DNA of 64,000 bases. Origin: a bacterium. Its GTDB lineage: Bacteria; 4484-113; JAFGCY01. The translations under genes were made by a program, and so were the position numbers. Shown piece after piece: positions 1-8,121 of this stretch; the stretch's first letter is position 1, and each line of letters opens with the position of its first letter. The notes beneath the pieces were generated by a model. The model was given only the letters and a program-made list of their open reading frames with translations. It made no database searches and was not told where the DNA came from. The stretch lies in assembly GCA_020440605.1 (NCBI GenBank), contig JAGRNT010000016.1, positions 36,216 through 100,215 of the forward strand, in the 5' to 3' direction.

Positions 1-311
1 ACAGCAGGCGCAGCATGCACGGTCAGATGTCATCCTGAAATCGGGCCGTAAGAGCTGGAGTGGACACGCACTGACCGCACAGGCAATTAGCGCGGCTGCG
101 TCCTGTCCGTGGCATCCCCCACCAGGGGGAATTGCCGGTGAACACCGGCAGGATAGTTGGATCGGGCCGGCTGACGGCCCCCTGGCACCGGAGCGCGACA
201 CGCCCGGAGGAAGCGCAGGCTTCCCCATGCCGGAAACCGCCGCTTTGGGAAAGTGTGCCGGCAGCCAAGAGAACCGGTCGGATGGGCATCCGGCCGGTTT
301 CTGTCTTTTCT
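1..311 (+). ncRNA. Candidate structured RNA, 5' end outside window
   Basis: No convincing protein is encoded here, but the stretch is unusually rich in nested helices and ends in a terminator. CCAGG at 122-126 pairs with CCTGG at 181-185 and encloses two hairpins, GCCGGT/ACCGGC (134-139 with 144-149) and GGGCCG/CGGCCC (164-169 with 175-180), giving a three-way junction. A strong hairpin at 272-299 followed by a T-rich run then ends the unit. I looked for the conserved blocks of RNase P RNA, tmRNA, SRP RNA and the common riboswitches and did not find them. It may be the 3' part of a known RNA I cannot recognise without its 5' end, or a lineage-specific RNA. Confidence 0.45.
272..311 (+). terminator. 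Rho-independent terminator of the upstream RNA candidate
   Basis: A 13-bp near-perfect stem (272-284 with 287-299, one G-T pair) is followed by TTTCTGTCTTTTCT. It faces the plus strand and would end the RNA candidate before it. Confidence 0.65.
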
Positions 312-349
312 GGGGCGGGGGGAGAAACAGAACGAGAATGAGAAGCAGC

Positions 350-926
350 AGACCGTAGCGGCTGCTTCCAGCAGCCGAACCACAAACAGTAGCGGCGCGG
401 TAATAAACAGTGAACAGTGAACCGTGAAGAGTAGCGGCGCGGCCCAGCCGCGCATGGGAGGGAATGCTGCGAAGATCAGGTGGCAGCCAGGATTGGCAAC
501 GCTTTCAATCCTCACAGCGCCTCTTTTCTTGCTCTGCGGCTCTGCGTCAACAAAACCAGACTGGCGAGCACGATTCTTCTCGCGCGACTGCGCGTCGTTG
601 AAGCTCGCATGCGCTCGGGTGACACCGGGGCATGCGTGACGGTTTTATTGGCGCAGAGGCGCAGAGGTATATGGAGGCGCATAGAAGAATTAATCTGGCA
701 ACATGTCCTCCCACACGAATTGCATTGCGCACGAAGTATTTCCTCGCGTATTGGCGTCGCGGGGCGCCGCCGCTACAAATTCTCCTGACTACTGCCAACC
801 CGGAGTCGCGGTGCGCAGCTTCACTGGCTTTGAGCATTGGATTAAGCCTGCGCAGCTTCGGCTTCGCCTCCGCAACGCAGCTCCGCCTGCGCGCTCCGCT
901 ACACCCTACAACCCAGATCCCAGATC
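350..926. repeat. Composite intergenic repeat region, no gene seen
   Basis: The region is a mosaic of dispersed repeats. There is a hairpin with loop TTCCA at 359-377 and a hairpin GCGCGGC/GCCGCGC at 437-453. A 7-bp tandem run (GTGAACA type) lies near 408-430. Inverted arms of CGCAGAGGCGCAG type lie near 535-560 and 645-665. Modules near 430-475 and 640-666 recur at 39170-39530 in a different order. Short ORFs here are products of the repeats and I do not call them genes. Confidence 0.7.
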
Positions 927-3152
927 CTAGCCGAACAGTCCGGCCTGGTTGTCAGGCACGTATTCCTTCACCTTCTTCAGGTTCTGCTCCAGCTTCTTCA
1001 GGTAGTACTTCACGTTGTAGTCAGGCTCCGCCGGGTCATACTGGCGGATCGGGCGTGCCTCCTCGAAGGCCTTGACCGTGGCCTTCTCACCCGTGATGTA
1101 ATAGCGCACCTTGTCACCCGGGATCAGGTCGCGCGTGCTCTGCAGCGCCACCTCATAGGCCGCGGCCTTGTTGCGTTTGCCGGCCGCGATCTTGCCGCGG
1201 TAGACATCCAGCGATTCGATGATCGTATCCGTCTTGGCCAGCTCGCGGATGTCAATCCGCCGCTCGCTGATCTCGGCGCGCAGTTCCTCATAGCGGCGCT
1301 CGATCCCCGCCGGGTCGCCCTTCAGGAGCTCGGTGATCGCATTCTCGATGAAGCGGTGCAGGAATGGCTCCAGCCCGCGGCTCTTGAGAGCCGAGCCCTT
1401 GATCTGGATGTTGCCAGCGCTGTCGAGGAGCGCATAGTTCTTGATCTTGACGGAGAGCATCGCCGGGTAGCAGCCGCCGTATTCGACGACGATCCCCTCC
1501 CTGAGCTTCGCATTGAATCTGGCAACGAGTGCCTCGCCCTCCTCATCCGTGATCGCGCCCTGCTCGAAGCGGAAGTAGATGCCGTCCGTGTCGATCTCGA
1601 TCACGTGCCCGCCCTCCTCCTCCACGAGCGTTGCCAGCTTCTGCACGATCTCCTGCCCGGTGGCGGTGATGTGCTCGGCGCTCGTGGGGTCGGCCCAGTG
1701 CATGCGGTTCGTGCCGAGGTAGCCGAAGAAGCTGTTGATGAAGATCTTGAAGGCACTCTGGCGGGCATCGGCCTGCACGCGCACGCGTTCATCGGTGCTC
1801 TCACGCGCCAGGCGCTTGGCCGCGAGGCGCTGGCTGGTCAGCTCGCGCAGCAGCGGCTGGAACACGCCGACGGTGTCGGAGTAGGGCGCGATCTCCTCGG
1901 AGAGCATGATGCTCGGATACAGGCTGGCGATGTCGACATTCAGCACATTGGCAATCAGCCCGCTCTCGCGCATCTCGGTGTAGCCGCCGGGGAAGGTCAT
2001 TGCGTCACTGGGCTCGGGGATCGACTCGCCCAGCCGCAGGTATTCGCGCATGATCAGGTTGTTGATCTTCACGCCGTTGCCACGCACCACGCTGTCCTGC
2101 AGCGAGAAGGGCAGCATCTGGCTCTGGGCGAAGTAGCTCGGCACGAGCGTGCGGTAGATCCGCCGCGTGGCCTCCAGCTCGTTCCTGAGATCCGCCTCCA
2201 GCGCCGCCTGGTCGCTGTCCCAGAGCGCGGCGTGGTCCCAGCTCTCGGCGAGCGGGCTGAGCGCGGCGCTGCGGTCGAGGTAGTTGGCAACGCTCACCGC
2301 GTCGAAGTCCTCCAGCTCGCGCTTGACGATGTCATAGAACATGCTCAGGAACCAGCTGTCCACGAGGTGCCGGCCGGCCACGTCGGCACGCGGATACTCC
2401 AGCTGCTTCTCGGCGGCCGGAGCGCGGCTCTTGCGGAGCTTGACGATGCTGCCGTCGCGCCCGAGGTCCAGCTTGACACGGTTGCGCTTGCAGCGCAGGA
2501 AGAAGTAATTGAAGCTCAGCTTGAACAGGTCATGCCCGACGATCACATCCGGGTCGATCTCCTTCAGGCGCTCCACGGCGAGTTGCAGCAGCTTCTTCTC
2601 GTCATCATGCCTGAGGATCTCAGTCTCGCCCGTGGCCGTGTCGTGCAGCAGAAGCATCACCACACGGTCCTCGGCCACGTTCGGATCGGCGTAGTCGGCC
2701 CCGGCGGAGGGGTAGGCCCGCAGCCCGAAGTAAAGCGTGCGCACGTCATCGAGGTTCATGTCAGTGAAGTGCGTCAGGCCGGTGTCCAGCAAGTACATAT
2801 TGACCGGGTCGCTGAAGCGGATGTAGGGTTCATGCTCGTAGTTGAGCCTGTCCTGCTTGTAGAGCGCATTCACATGGCTGTTGACGGACTTCAGCTCCGC
2901 CCAGTTCCCGGTGCGCACCCGGCAGCGGTAGTAGTTGTCGCCGGCCAGTTCCTCGATCACGGGGCGCGGGGCCGCCTGGTCCAGCAGCTCGGGATGCGAA
3001 CAGAGGAACATCGGCCGGTAGGCCACATGCTCGGTTTCCACCGCACCGTTGCGCCGCCACCAGAGCGTCATGCCCTCCGGGTTCTCGGCGCAGCCCACCA
3101 GGCCGGGGCGACCGTCGCTGCCCCACAGCATCTCAAGTCTCTCGTCGCTCAT
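927..3152 (-). CDS. Family B DNA polymerase with degenerate exonuclease domain
   Basis: This 741-residue protein shows the three polymerase motifs of family B enzymes: motif A DIASLYPSIM (residues 407-416), motif B around KIFINSFFGYLG (469-480) and motif C EIDTDGIYF (519-527), so the DNA-synthesis site looks intact. The N-terminal part is the 3'-5' exonuclease fold, but the acidic residues are gone. Where active enzymes read FDIE it reads FGLR (142-145), and where they read GHN...FD it reads GHDLFKLSF (206-214). The protein ends in QAGLFG, which resembles the bacterial sliding-clamp-binding motif (QxxLF). The start is chosen at the ATG at 3152; an open frame continues upstream without protein-like features. 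It is divergent from bL25-nurA-herA, which suggests a repair or translesion role, but that is inference. Confidence 0.9.
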   Translation of the reverse strand: MSDERLEMLWGSDGRPGLVGCAENPEGMTLWWRRNGAVETEHVAYRPMFLCSHPELLDQAAPRPVIEELAGDNYYRCRVRTGNWAELKSVNSHVNALYKQDRLNYEHEPYIRFSDPVNMYLLDTGLTHFTDMNLDDVRTLYFGLRAYPSAGADYADPNVAEDRVVMLLLHDTATGETEILRHDDEKKLLQLAVERLKEIDPDVIVGHDLFKLSFNYFFLRCKRNRVKLDLGRDGSIVKLRKSRAPAAEKQLEYPRADVAGRHLVDSWFLSMFYDIVKRELEDFDAVSVANYLDRSAALSPLAESWDHAALWDSDQAALEADLRNELEATRRIYRTLVPSYFAQSQMLPFSLQDSVVRGNGVKINNLIMREYLRLGESIPEPSDAMTFPGGYTEMRESGLIANVLNVDIASLYPSIMLSEEIAPYSDTVGVFQPLLRELTSQRLAAKRLARESTDERVRVQADARQSAFKIFINSFFGYLGTNRMHWADPTSAEHITATGQEIVQKLATLVEEEGGHVIEIDTDGIYFRFEQGAITDEEGEALVARFNAKLREGIVVEYGGCYPAMLSVKIKNYALLDSAGNIQIKGSALKSRGLEPFLHRFIENAITELLKGDPAGIERRYEELRAEISERRIDIRELAKTDTIIESLDVYRGKIAAGKRNKAAAYEVALQSTRDLIPGDKVRYYITGEKATVKAFEEARPIRQYDPAEPDYNVKYYLKKLEQNLKKVKEYVPDNQAGLFG

Positions 3153-3243
3153 GCTCGGATTCCGCCCGCAGATCAGGGATGCGACTGAGTTTACCCGACC
3201 CGCGGCAGCGCCCGGGCAGGCTGTACAGTTATAGTAAGTCCGC

Positions 3244-3272
3244 TTGACACCTACCTGAGTCTGCCTTATCCT
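3244..3272 (+). promoter_or_regulatory. Sigma70-type promoter of the bL25 operon
   Basis: TTGACA (3244-3249) is separated by exactly 17 bp from TATCCT (3267-3272), about 50 bp before the bL25 start. It lies in the divergent region between the polymerase gene and bL25. Confidence 0.7.
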
Positions 3273-3322
3273 TATAAGTTCCAATTAGTGGACAAGCGGA
3301 ATAACGAGAGGTATACCCCCAC

Positions 3323-3613
3323 ATGGCTATCGAACTGACAGCGGAAAAGCGGACGGAGTTCGGCAAGGAGAAGTGCAAGAAGCTTCGTGCGCGCAACATC
3401 CTGCCGGGCAACCTGTACGGCGGCGACTTCAAGGAGCCCGTCGCGATCCAGCTTGAGCTCAACCACAATGAGCTTACGATCAAGCGCAACGGCAAGCGCG
3501 CCGAGTATGTGCTGAACTTCGAAGGGAAGACCATCCCGGTGCGGATCGAGGAGATCCGCTATGAGCCGGTGATGAAGGCCTTCAAGCACCTCGACTTCGT
3601 GGTCAAGAGCTGA
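3323..3613 (+). CDS. rplY: Ribosomal protein bL25, short form
   Basis: This 96-residue protein matches the N-terminal 5S-rRNA-binding domain of bL25, with the typical start (ELTAEKRTEFGK) and the KLRARNILPGNLYG segment. It lacks the C-terminal CTC/TL5 extension found in many phyla, so it is the short form. A purine-rich site (ACGAGAGG) precedes the start. The stop codon overlaps the next start (TGATG), so it is translationally coupled to the NurA-like gene. A ribosomal protein leading a DNA-repair operon is an odd pairing and may keep that operon well expressed. Confidence 0.9.
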   Translation: MAIELTAEKRTEFGKEKCKKLRARNILPGNLYGGDFKEPVAIQLELNHNELTIKRNGKRAEYVLNFEGKTIPVRIEEIRYEPVMKAFKHLDFVVKS

Positions 3614-4683
3614 TGGACGAGGAAGGCCGGAGCCAAGTAATTGCCCAGATTGAGGAGAGCCGCGGCCATCTGCACCGCATCCACCGCCTGCTCGCCGACC
3701 TCAAGGGCCGCAACAGTCCCGCCGAGAGTATCGAGGAGGATCTGTTCCGCGTCCGTGAGGGCTACCACAACTTCCGGCTGGATGCCTTCGACCAGCCCGC
3801 ATCCGAAGTCAATTTCAATCGCGACCCGGTTCCGCACAGCCTGAACCTGCGCTTCTTCTCGCGCACCCTGCAGCGCACGCAGCTCGTGGGCCACTTCCTC
3901 GTGAAGGGCCAGGAGGTGCCGGTGCACTACTCGATCACCGGCGCGATCGTGCTGCAGCGCGTGGACCGGCGCTTCAAGGTCTGGGGCACCCCGGCCCTGC
4001 GCTACAACGTGCTGCTGCCCTTCCGCTACGTGGAGAACCAGGGCCTGCTCGACAGCATCCGCAACGACAGCCTGATCCACCTCGTGGACAGCGAGGCGGA
4101 CCGCGATGAGTACACGCAGATGCGCATCTCCGCCGTGCGCCGCTCACATGAGATCACCCGCCAGCTGCGCGGTGAGCTGCATGCGCAGTGGCGTGAGAAG
4201 GAAGGCCGCGACCTCACGCAGGTGATGGTCGCCGACGGCATGATCGAGGATCTGCCCAACGGCGAGCTGACGGACAACTTCATCGCCACGAGCCGCACGG
4301 TCTACGTGCCCTGGCAGAATTCCGAGCTCGTGGAATCGCAGCTCACGATCCCGGCCTACCGCCGCGGCGCGGTGATGAAGGTCACCGACACCACGGAGAA
4401 GGGTCCCAATACGAAATACACATGGTTCACGCGGATGCGTGGCAAGAGCCAGGCGGGTCCTGAGTTCGGGCTGCTGCGCACCACGATCATCGCGGACAGC
4501 GAGCAGGACGCGCTCGAACGGGCCAATGCGTTCTCCTCATGCCTCGTGCAGGAGCGCCTGCCGGTGACCTATCCGGCGGACAACTGGGACAAGCTGATCT
4601 TCCCCCACAAGCTCTGCAACGACTTCCTCGAGAGCATGATCCCGACGCAGACGACGGTGAAATCATACTTTGCACGCATGTAA
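3613..4683 (+). CDS. NurA-like nuclease partner of HerA
   Basis: The 356-residue protein lies directly between bL25 and herA and overlaps the bL25 stop by one base. NurA nucleases pair with HerA ATPases to resect DNA ends, and the two genes are usually adjacent. The sequence is divergent. I see an acidic VADGMI segment near residue 210 that fits the NurA Asp-Gly motif, and a C-terminal TYPADNWDKLIFPHKL stretch that fits the family's Tyr-Pro...His tail. The N-terminal 60 residues look helical. The assignment depends heavily on context; the protein could instead be a non-nuclease HerA partner. Confidence 0.55.
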   Translation: MDEEGRSQVIAQIEESRGHLHRIHRLLADLKGRNSPAESIEEDLFRVREGYHNFRLDAFDQPASEVNFNRDPVPHSLNLRFFSRTLQRTQLVGHFLVKGQEVPVHYSITGAIVLQRVDRRFKVWGTPALRYNVLLPFRYVENQGLLDSIRNDSLIHLVDSEADRDEYTQMRISAVRRSHEITRQLRGELHAQWREKEGRDLTQVMVADGMIEDLPNGELTDNFIATSRTVYVPWQNSELVESQLTIPAYRRGAVMKVTDTTEKGPNTKYTWFTRMRGKSQAGPEFGLLRTTIIADSEQDALERANAFSSCLVQERLPVTYPADNWDKLIFPHKLCNDFLESMIPTQTTVKSYFARM

Positions 4684-4704
4684 CCGAGCTTAGGAGGCTA
4701 TCCA

Positions 4705-6465
4705 GTGCAGAACCGCAGACCGGAATGCAAATTCCCTGACTTTGTGAACTTCGAGTTCGGCTCCATCGGCAAGTCGGCCAGTACGCGGGCCAACCCCAAC
4801 ACGGCGCAGTACTTCTACTTCTGGCTCGCCGCCGGGGCCACGACGCTCGAGCTCGGCAACATCGTCGCCGCGGTGACGGATGACGGGCATGCCACCTTCG
4901 GCACCGTCGTCGAGCTGTCCACCGTGATGGACATCGAGAACTTCCTCTCGGACTACATCTCCCATGACTTCGGCGATCCGAACGTCAGCCCCCCGAGCGA
5001 CCTGGCCGAGATCATGATCGCCAAGGTCAACGTGATCCGCGCCACCCACGACCGCATCCGCCCGATCGGCCGCGGCTCGGTGTACTTCGCCACCCCCGAG
5101 GGTGTGGCCTGGGGTCTCGGCATGTCGGACTACGTCGAGGAGGGCCGCGGGATCCCTATCGGCGTGATGGAGAACGGCGACGGCTCGCTCGTGCCGATCT
5201 TCCTCGATGACGAATTCCTGATCGGCCCCGAGGGCTCCCACATGAACATGTCGGGAATCTCGGGTCTGGCAACCAAGACGAGTCTCGTGGAGTTCCTGCT
5301 GAAGTCCATCCTCGAGAAGATGATCAAGACCGACAAGCGCAAGGTCGCCGCGGTGTTCTTCAACGTCAAGGGTAAGGACCTCCTGTACCTCGACAAGCCG
5401 AACCCGCAGTATGAATCTAACGATCCCTACACCAACAAGTGCCGGCAGATGTACGACGTGCTGGGCATCGAGATGACGCCCTTCGAGAACGTCCGTGTGT
5501 TCGCACCCTACGACCGCAACAGCGACGGGCATACGAAGTCCTTCCGCCGCGACGGAAAGGTGGAGCACTTCATCTGGGATCTCAACGAGATCGTGGAGGA
5601 CATCCCCTACCTGTTCGACCGCGACTCCTGGGATGAGTCCGTGGACGCCGTCTACGTTGACATCAAGGACCAGATCGAGCGCCAGCCGATCCGTTCCTAC
5701 GATCAGCTGATCGCCTGGATCAACGAGGAGCGCCGCGTCGTTTCCCAGGGCCACGTGACCCACTGGCGCGGCCATGAGAAGGAGGACTTCTACAAGTGCG
5801 CGAAGAACCTCGACGCGCTTTCCGGCCTTTATGACGGCCTGATCTGCACCGGCGGTGTGGACCAGGTGGACGTGCCGCTGGAGGACCTCTACAACGGTTC
5901 GATCTTCGTGGTTGACATCCAGAGCCTCAATGACCGCGGCCAGGCGATGGTCTTCTCGAAGATCCTCAAGCGTGTCTACAAGGCCCTGATCGAGGACAAC
6001 AAGGACGGCCACCGCGACTTCGACAGCGTCGTGTTCTTCATCGATGAGCTGAACAAGTTCGCCCCGGAGGATCCGCTGACCAGCGCGCCGATCAAGCAGA
6101 GCGTGGTCGAGATCTGCGCCCGAGGCCGTTCGATCGGCGTGTCGCTGTTCGGCGTGGAGCAGTTCATGAGCCAGATCGAGCCGCAGGTCGTTGACAACTC
6201 CTCGACCCTGATCTACGGCCGGACCGGTCCGGCGGAGCTGATGACGAAGAACTACAGCTGGCTGGATGTCGACATGCGCAACCGCCTGACGACGGTGCCG
6301 AAGGGAACCTTCCTGCTGAAGCACGCGAAGTTCACCCAGCCGGTGTTCTGCAAGTTCCCGTTCCCGACCTGCGTGCCGGGCGACCAGTACGAGGAGGACC
6401 TGGAGGCGATCAAGGAGCGCGACCAGATCAGCGCCTTCGCCTTCCGCCGCGACCTGGACGAGTAA
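4705..6465 (+). CDS. herA: HerA-type hexameric ATPase / DNA translocase
   Basis: The 586-residue protein has an N-terminal beta-barrel-like region (about 1-170, the HAS-barrel position). The P-loop is unusual, GISGLATKTS (184-193), in which the usual GK is TK; this variant fits a bacterial HerA subgroup. The Walker B is VVFFIDELNK (442-451). HerA hexamers pump DNA and, with NurA, process double-strand breaks. The start is GTG at 4705, chosen for the strong AGGAGG site at 4692-4697. It follows the NurA-like gene by 21 bp and closes the operon. A structured 3' region follows immediately after the stop. Confidence 0.85.
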   Translation: MQNRRPECKFPDFVNFEFGSIGKSASTRANPNTAQYFYFWLAAGATTLELGNIVAAVTDDGHATFGTVVELSTVMDIENFLSDYISHDFGDPNVSPPSDLAEIMIAKVNVIRATHDRIRPIGRGSVYFATPEGVAWGLGMSDYVEEGRGIPIGVMENGDGSLVPIFLDDEFLIGPEGSHMNMSGISGLATKTSLVEFLLKSILEKMIKTDKRKVAAVFFNVKGKDLLYLDKPNPQYESNDPYTNKCRQMYDVLGIEMTPFENVRVFAPYDRNSDGHTKSFRRDGKVEHFIWDLNEIVEDIPYLFDRDSWDESVDAVYVDIKDQIERQPIRSYDQLIAWINEERRVVSQGHVTHWRGHEKEDFYKCAKNLDALSGLYDGLICTGGVDQVDVPLEDLYNGSIFVVDIQSLNDRGQAMVFSKILKRVYKALIEDNKDGHRDFDSVVFFIDELNKFAPEDPLTSAPIKQSVVEICARGRSIGVSLFGVEQFMSQIEPQVVDNSSTLIYGRTGPAELMTKNYSWLDVDMRNRLTTVPKGTFLLKHAKFTQPVFCKFPFPTCVPGDQYEEDLEAIKERDQISAFAFRRDLDE

Positions 6466-6620
6466 GCTGCCGCCTCGTGCAAGCACTCGGCGGTCTGGCG
6501 CTGCGATTGCACATCCGTGCAATCGGGTCGCGCTGGAAGACAGGAGGCCCGGAGCAATCCGGGCAACGGGAGGTGCGGTGAAGCCGCGCCATGGGAGCCG
6601 CGACGCAGTCGCGGAACAAT
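6466..6620 (+). repeat. Variable-stem hairpin array directly after herA
   Basis: A cap sequence starting about 6470 (hairpin GCCGCC...GGCGG around GTGCAAGCAC) is followed by GATTGCAC/GTGCAATC (6505-6524), GCCCGGA/TCCGGGC between GGAGG and CAACGGGAGG (about 6543-6573), GGTGCGG/CCGCGCC, and CCGCGAC/GTCGCGG (6598-6614). The same cap and the same module plan follow holB at 23085-23353, also starting just after the stop codon and in the same orientation relative to the gene. Confidence 0.75.
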
Positions 6621-6628
6621 GCAACATC

Positions 6629-6657
6629 AAGGCCAGCCCACGGGCTGGCCTTTTTGT
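6629..6657 (+). terminator. Rho-independent terminator of the bL25-herA operon
   Basis: GGCCAGCC and GGCTGGCC (6631-6638 with 6643-6650) form a stable stem followed by TTTTTGTT. It lies after the hairpin array, so the array would be part of the transcript. Confidence 0.85.
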
Positions 6658-6760
6658 TGGAGGTCAGACTTTAGTCTGACAAGTGGTGGAAGTGGCCAGT
6701 GGTCAGTATTCGGTTGTCAGTGCTCAGTAGCGGCGGCTTCCAGCCGCCGGATTCGACGAG
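6658..6760. repeat. Short hairpins and 7-bp repeats before a lipoprotein gene
   Basis: GGAGG is followed by the hairpin GTCAGAC-TTTA-GTCTGAC (6663-6680) and then CAA, which is the module seen after herA and holB. A CAGTGGTCAGT-type run follows, then the hairpin CGGCGGC-TTCCA-GCCGCCG (6731-6749), whose loop and left flank match the one at 359-377. Confidence 0.7.
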
Positions 6761-6770
6761 GAGCCCGGAA

Positions 6771-7304
6771 ATGCTACACTCAATATCGCCCATGAAGAAT
6801 CCGAGCATCTACTGGATATTCGTCCTGCTGTCCGGCCTGTTCCTTACATCCTGCCCGTCATTCCTGAAGCCAGCTGGAAAGGACCTTTCTACTGCCGCTG
6901 CCGCAACAATTCCTGCGAGCTGGCCGCTCGCAGGTTTCAGCCTGCCGGCGGGAAGCATGAAGAGTCCGGTCGGAATGGTCTACGGGAGGGATCTCAAGTA
7001 CGTTATTGAGAACGAACCTTACAACGATGGCGAGGGCCAGTTCTGGGTAGTCGGATTCAAGTGTGATGCGCGGATGCCGGAAGTAATCAGCCACATAGAG
7101 AGCTGCCTGGACATGGGAAAGTTTAACCAGGTCAGGCATGAAAAGGATGGATCGGGCGAGTACGTCGACTGGGAGTCAAAGGATGATGGGATCATAGTTG
7201 GACTCTCCTTCTCCGATGCCAATATGCAGTATGACAAGTCCGAGAAATTCAGCTATGCCTATTACGAAGGATACATACTCAGCATCCACAAATGGAACAA
7301 GTAG
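6771..7304 (+). CDS. Putative lipoprotein of unknown function
   Basis: A 177-residue exported protein. A lysine is followed by a hydrophobic stretch and the lipobox LTSC, so the mature protein should be lipid-anchored. I recognise no domain. The start at 6771 is chosen because GAGGAG lies 7 nt before it; an ATG at 6792 gives a more compact signal peptide (MKNPSIYWIF) but has no ribosome binding site. It is transcribed alone, between a terminator and an antisense gene. Confidence 0.65.
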   Translation: MLHSISPMKNPSIYWIFVLLSGLFLTSCPSFLKPAGKDLSTAAAATIPASWPLAGFSLPAGSMKSPVGMVYGRDLKYVIENEPYNDGEGQFWVVGFKCDARMPEVISHIESCLDMGKFNQVRHEKDGSGEYVDWESKDDGIIVGLSFSDANMQYDKSEKFSYAYYEGYILSIHKWNK

Positions 7305-7383
7305 CCAGTCAATTGATTCTTGAAACCTTTTGTGATTGCCAAATTCTCTGTGCTCTCTGTGGTTAAGTCTTCAATGAATCCAT

Positions 7384-7403
7384 GGTGCGACTGAAGTCGC
7401 ACC
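7384..7403. repeat. Variable-stem hairpin module
   Basis: GGTGCGAC-TGAA-GTCGCACC followed by CTCC, the same plan as the hairpins at 6663 and 23199-23266 but with a different stem. Confidence 0.7.
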
Positions 7404-7407
7404 TCCG

Positions 7408-7992
7408 CTACTTTCCGCCCCGCACGTGCTCGCTGGCGCTCTTCAGCGCTGAGATCAGCTCCCTGTCAATCTCCTTCACATCACTGACGCGGATGCGGTG
7501 CGTGAACTTGTCATTGTTGCCCTTGAAGGCCTCGAGCCTGCCCGTTTCCTTCGTGCCCGGCGGCATGGCCAGTTCCAGGTCCACCGCCGACTGCGTGCGC
7601 GGGTTGATGATCGCGAACTGGTGTTTGTTATGCAGTGAGCTGTAGGTCTTGCAGCTGATCTCCTTCACATCCTTGCCGAGCTTCATGCCCTCCTGCTTCA
7701 GCCGGTCATAGATCGGGCGCAGATGCTCCTTCTTGCCGCTGTACAGTTCATTCATCAGCTTGTCGGGATCGTCATAGGCGGTGACGCGCCCCGGGTCCGT
7801 CACTCCCCAGCCGACCCACAGCGCCTGGTTGTGCCTGGCACCGTGCTCGGTCTTCATCCAGTCCACGATTTCCTTGTGCTTCGACAGGCCGGCCTTCTTT
7901 GCGGCCTTGACCCAGTGCTCCAGGGGCTTGCCGGTCTGTTCCTCCAGCATGCGGATCTGCGACTTGATCATTTCTCCGGGTGAGTCGGGCAT
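7408..7992 (-). CDS. DUF4287 / DUF5655 domain protein
   Basis: A 194-residue cytosolic protein with two parts. Residues 1-70 fit DUF4287 (EEQTGKPLEHWV, WMKTEHGARHNQA). The C-terminal part, about 85-190, fits DUF5655 (YDRLKQEGMKLG, VKEISCKTYSSL, FAIINPRT). Both are widespread small domains of unknown function that often occur fused like this. An AGGAGC site lies about 7 nt upstream of the start. Confidence 0.85.
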   Translation of the reverse strand: MPDSPGEMIKSQIRMLEEQTGKPLEHWVKAAKKAGLSKHKEIVDWMKTEHGARHNQALWVGWGVTDPGRVTAYDDPDKLMNELYSGKKEHLRPIYDRLKQEGMKLGKDVKEISCKTYSSLHNKHQFAIINPRTQSAVDLELAMPPGTKETGRLEAFKGNNDKFTHRIRVSDVKEIDRELISALKSASEHVRGGK

Positions 7993-8121
7993 GGTGCTGC
8001 TCCTGAAGCTTGATTCCTGATCCCTTCAGTATAACCAGAGCCCGGAATGTAAGCGCCCATGCCTGCGGGTATATTCTGACGGGCCGTACATTCCGGCGCA
8101 TCCTGCGCCTGGAGGACCAGG

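Noticed and set aside
1..311. Assignment of the structured region to RNase P RNA
   Set aside because: The GAGGAAAGTCC, AGAxxAATGxC and ACAGAAxxxGG blocks are not present. The resemblance is limited to short chance matches.
350..926. Several 70-150 codon frames on both strands
   Set aside because: They run across dispersed repeats that also occur in other intergenic regions, with no start signals or protein-like composition.
1356..3188. A 610-codon open frame on the plus strand opposite the polymerase gene
   Set aside because: It is an antisense shadow. The minus strand has clear polymerase motifs, and the plus-strand product is a Val/Ala/Leu/His-rich sequence with no motif, typical of GC-rich antisense frames.
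4690..6630. A 646-codon minus-strand frame opposite herA
   Set aside because: Antisense to a gene with intact HerA motifs. The composition (His, Val, Asp, Leu repeats) is artefactual.
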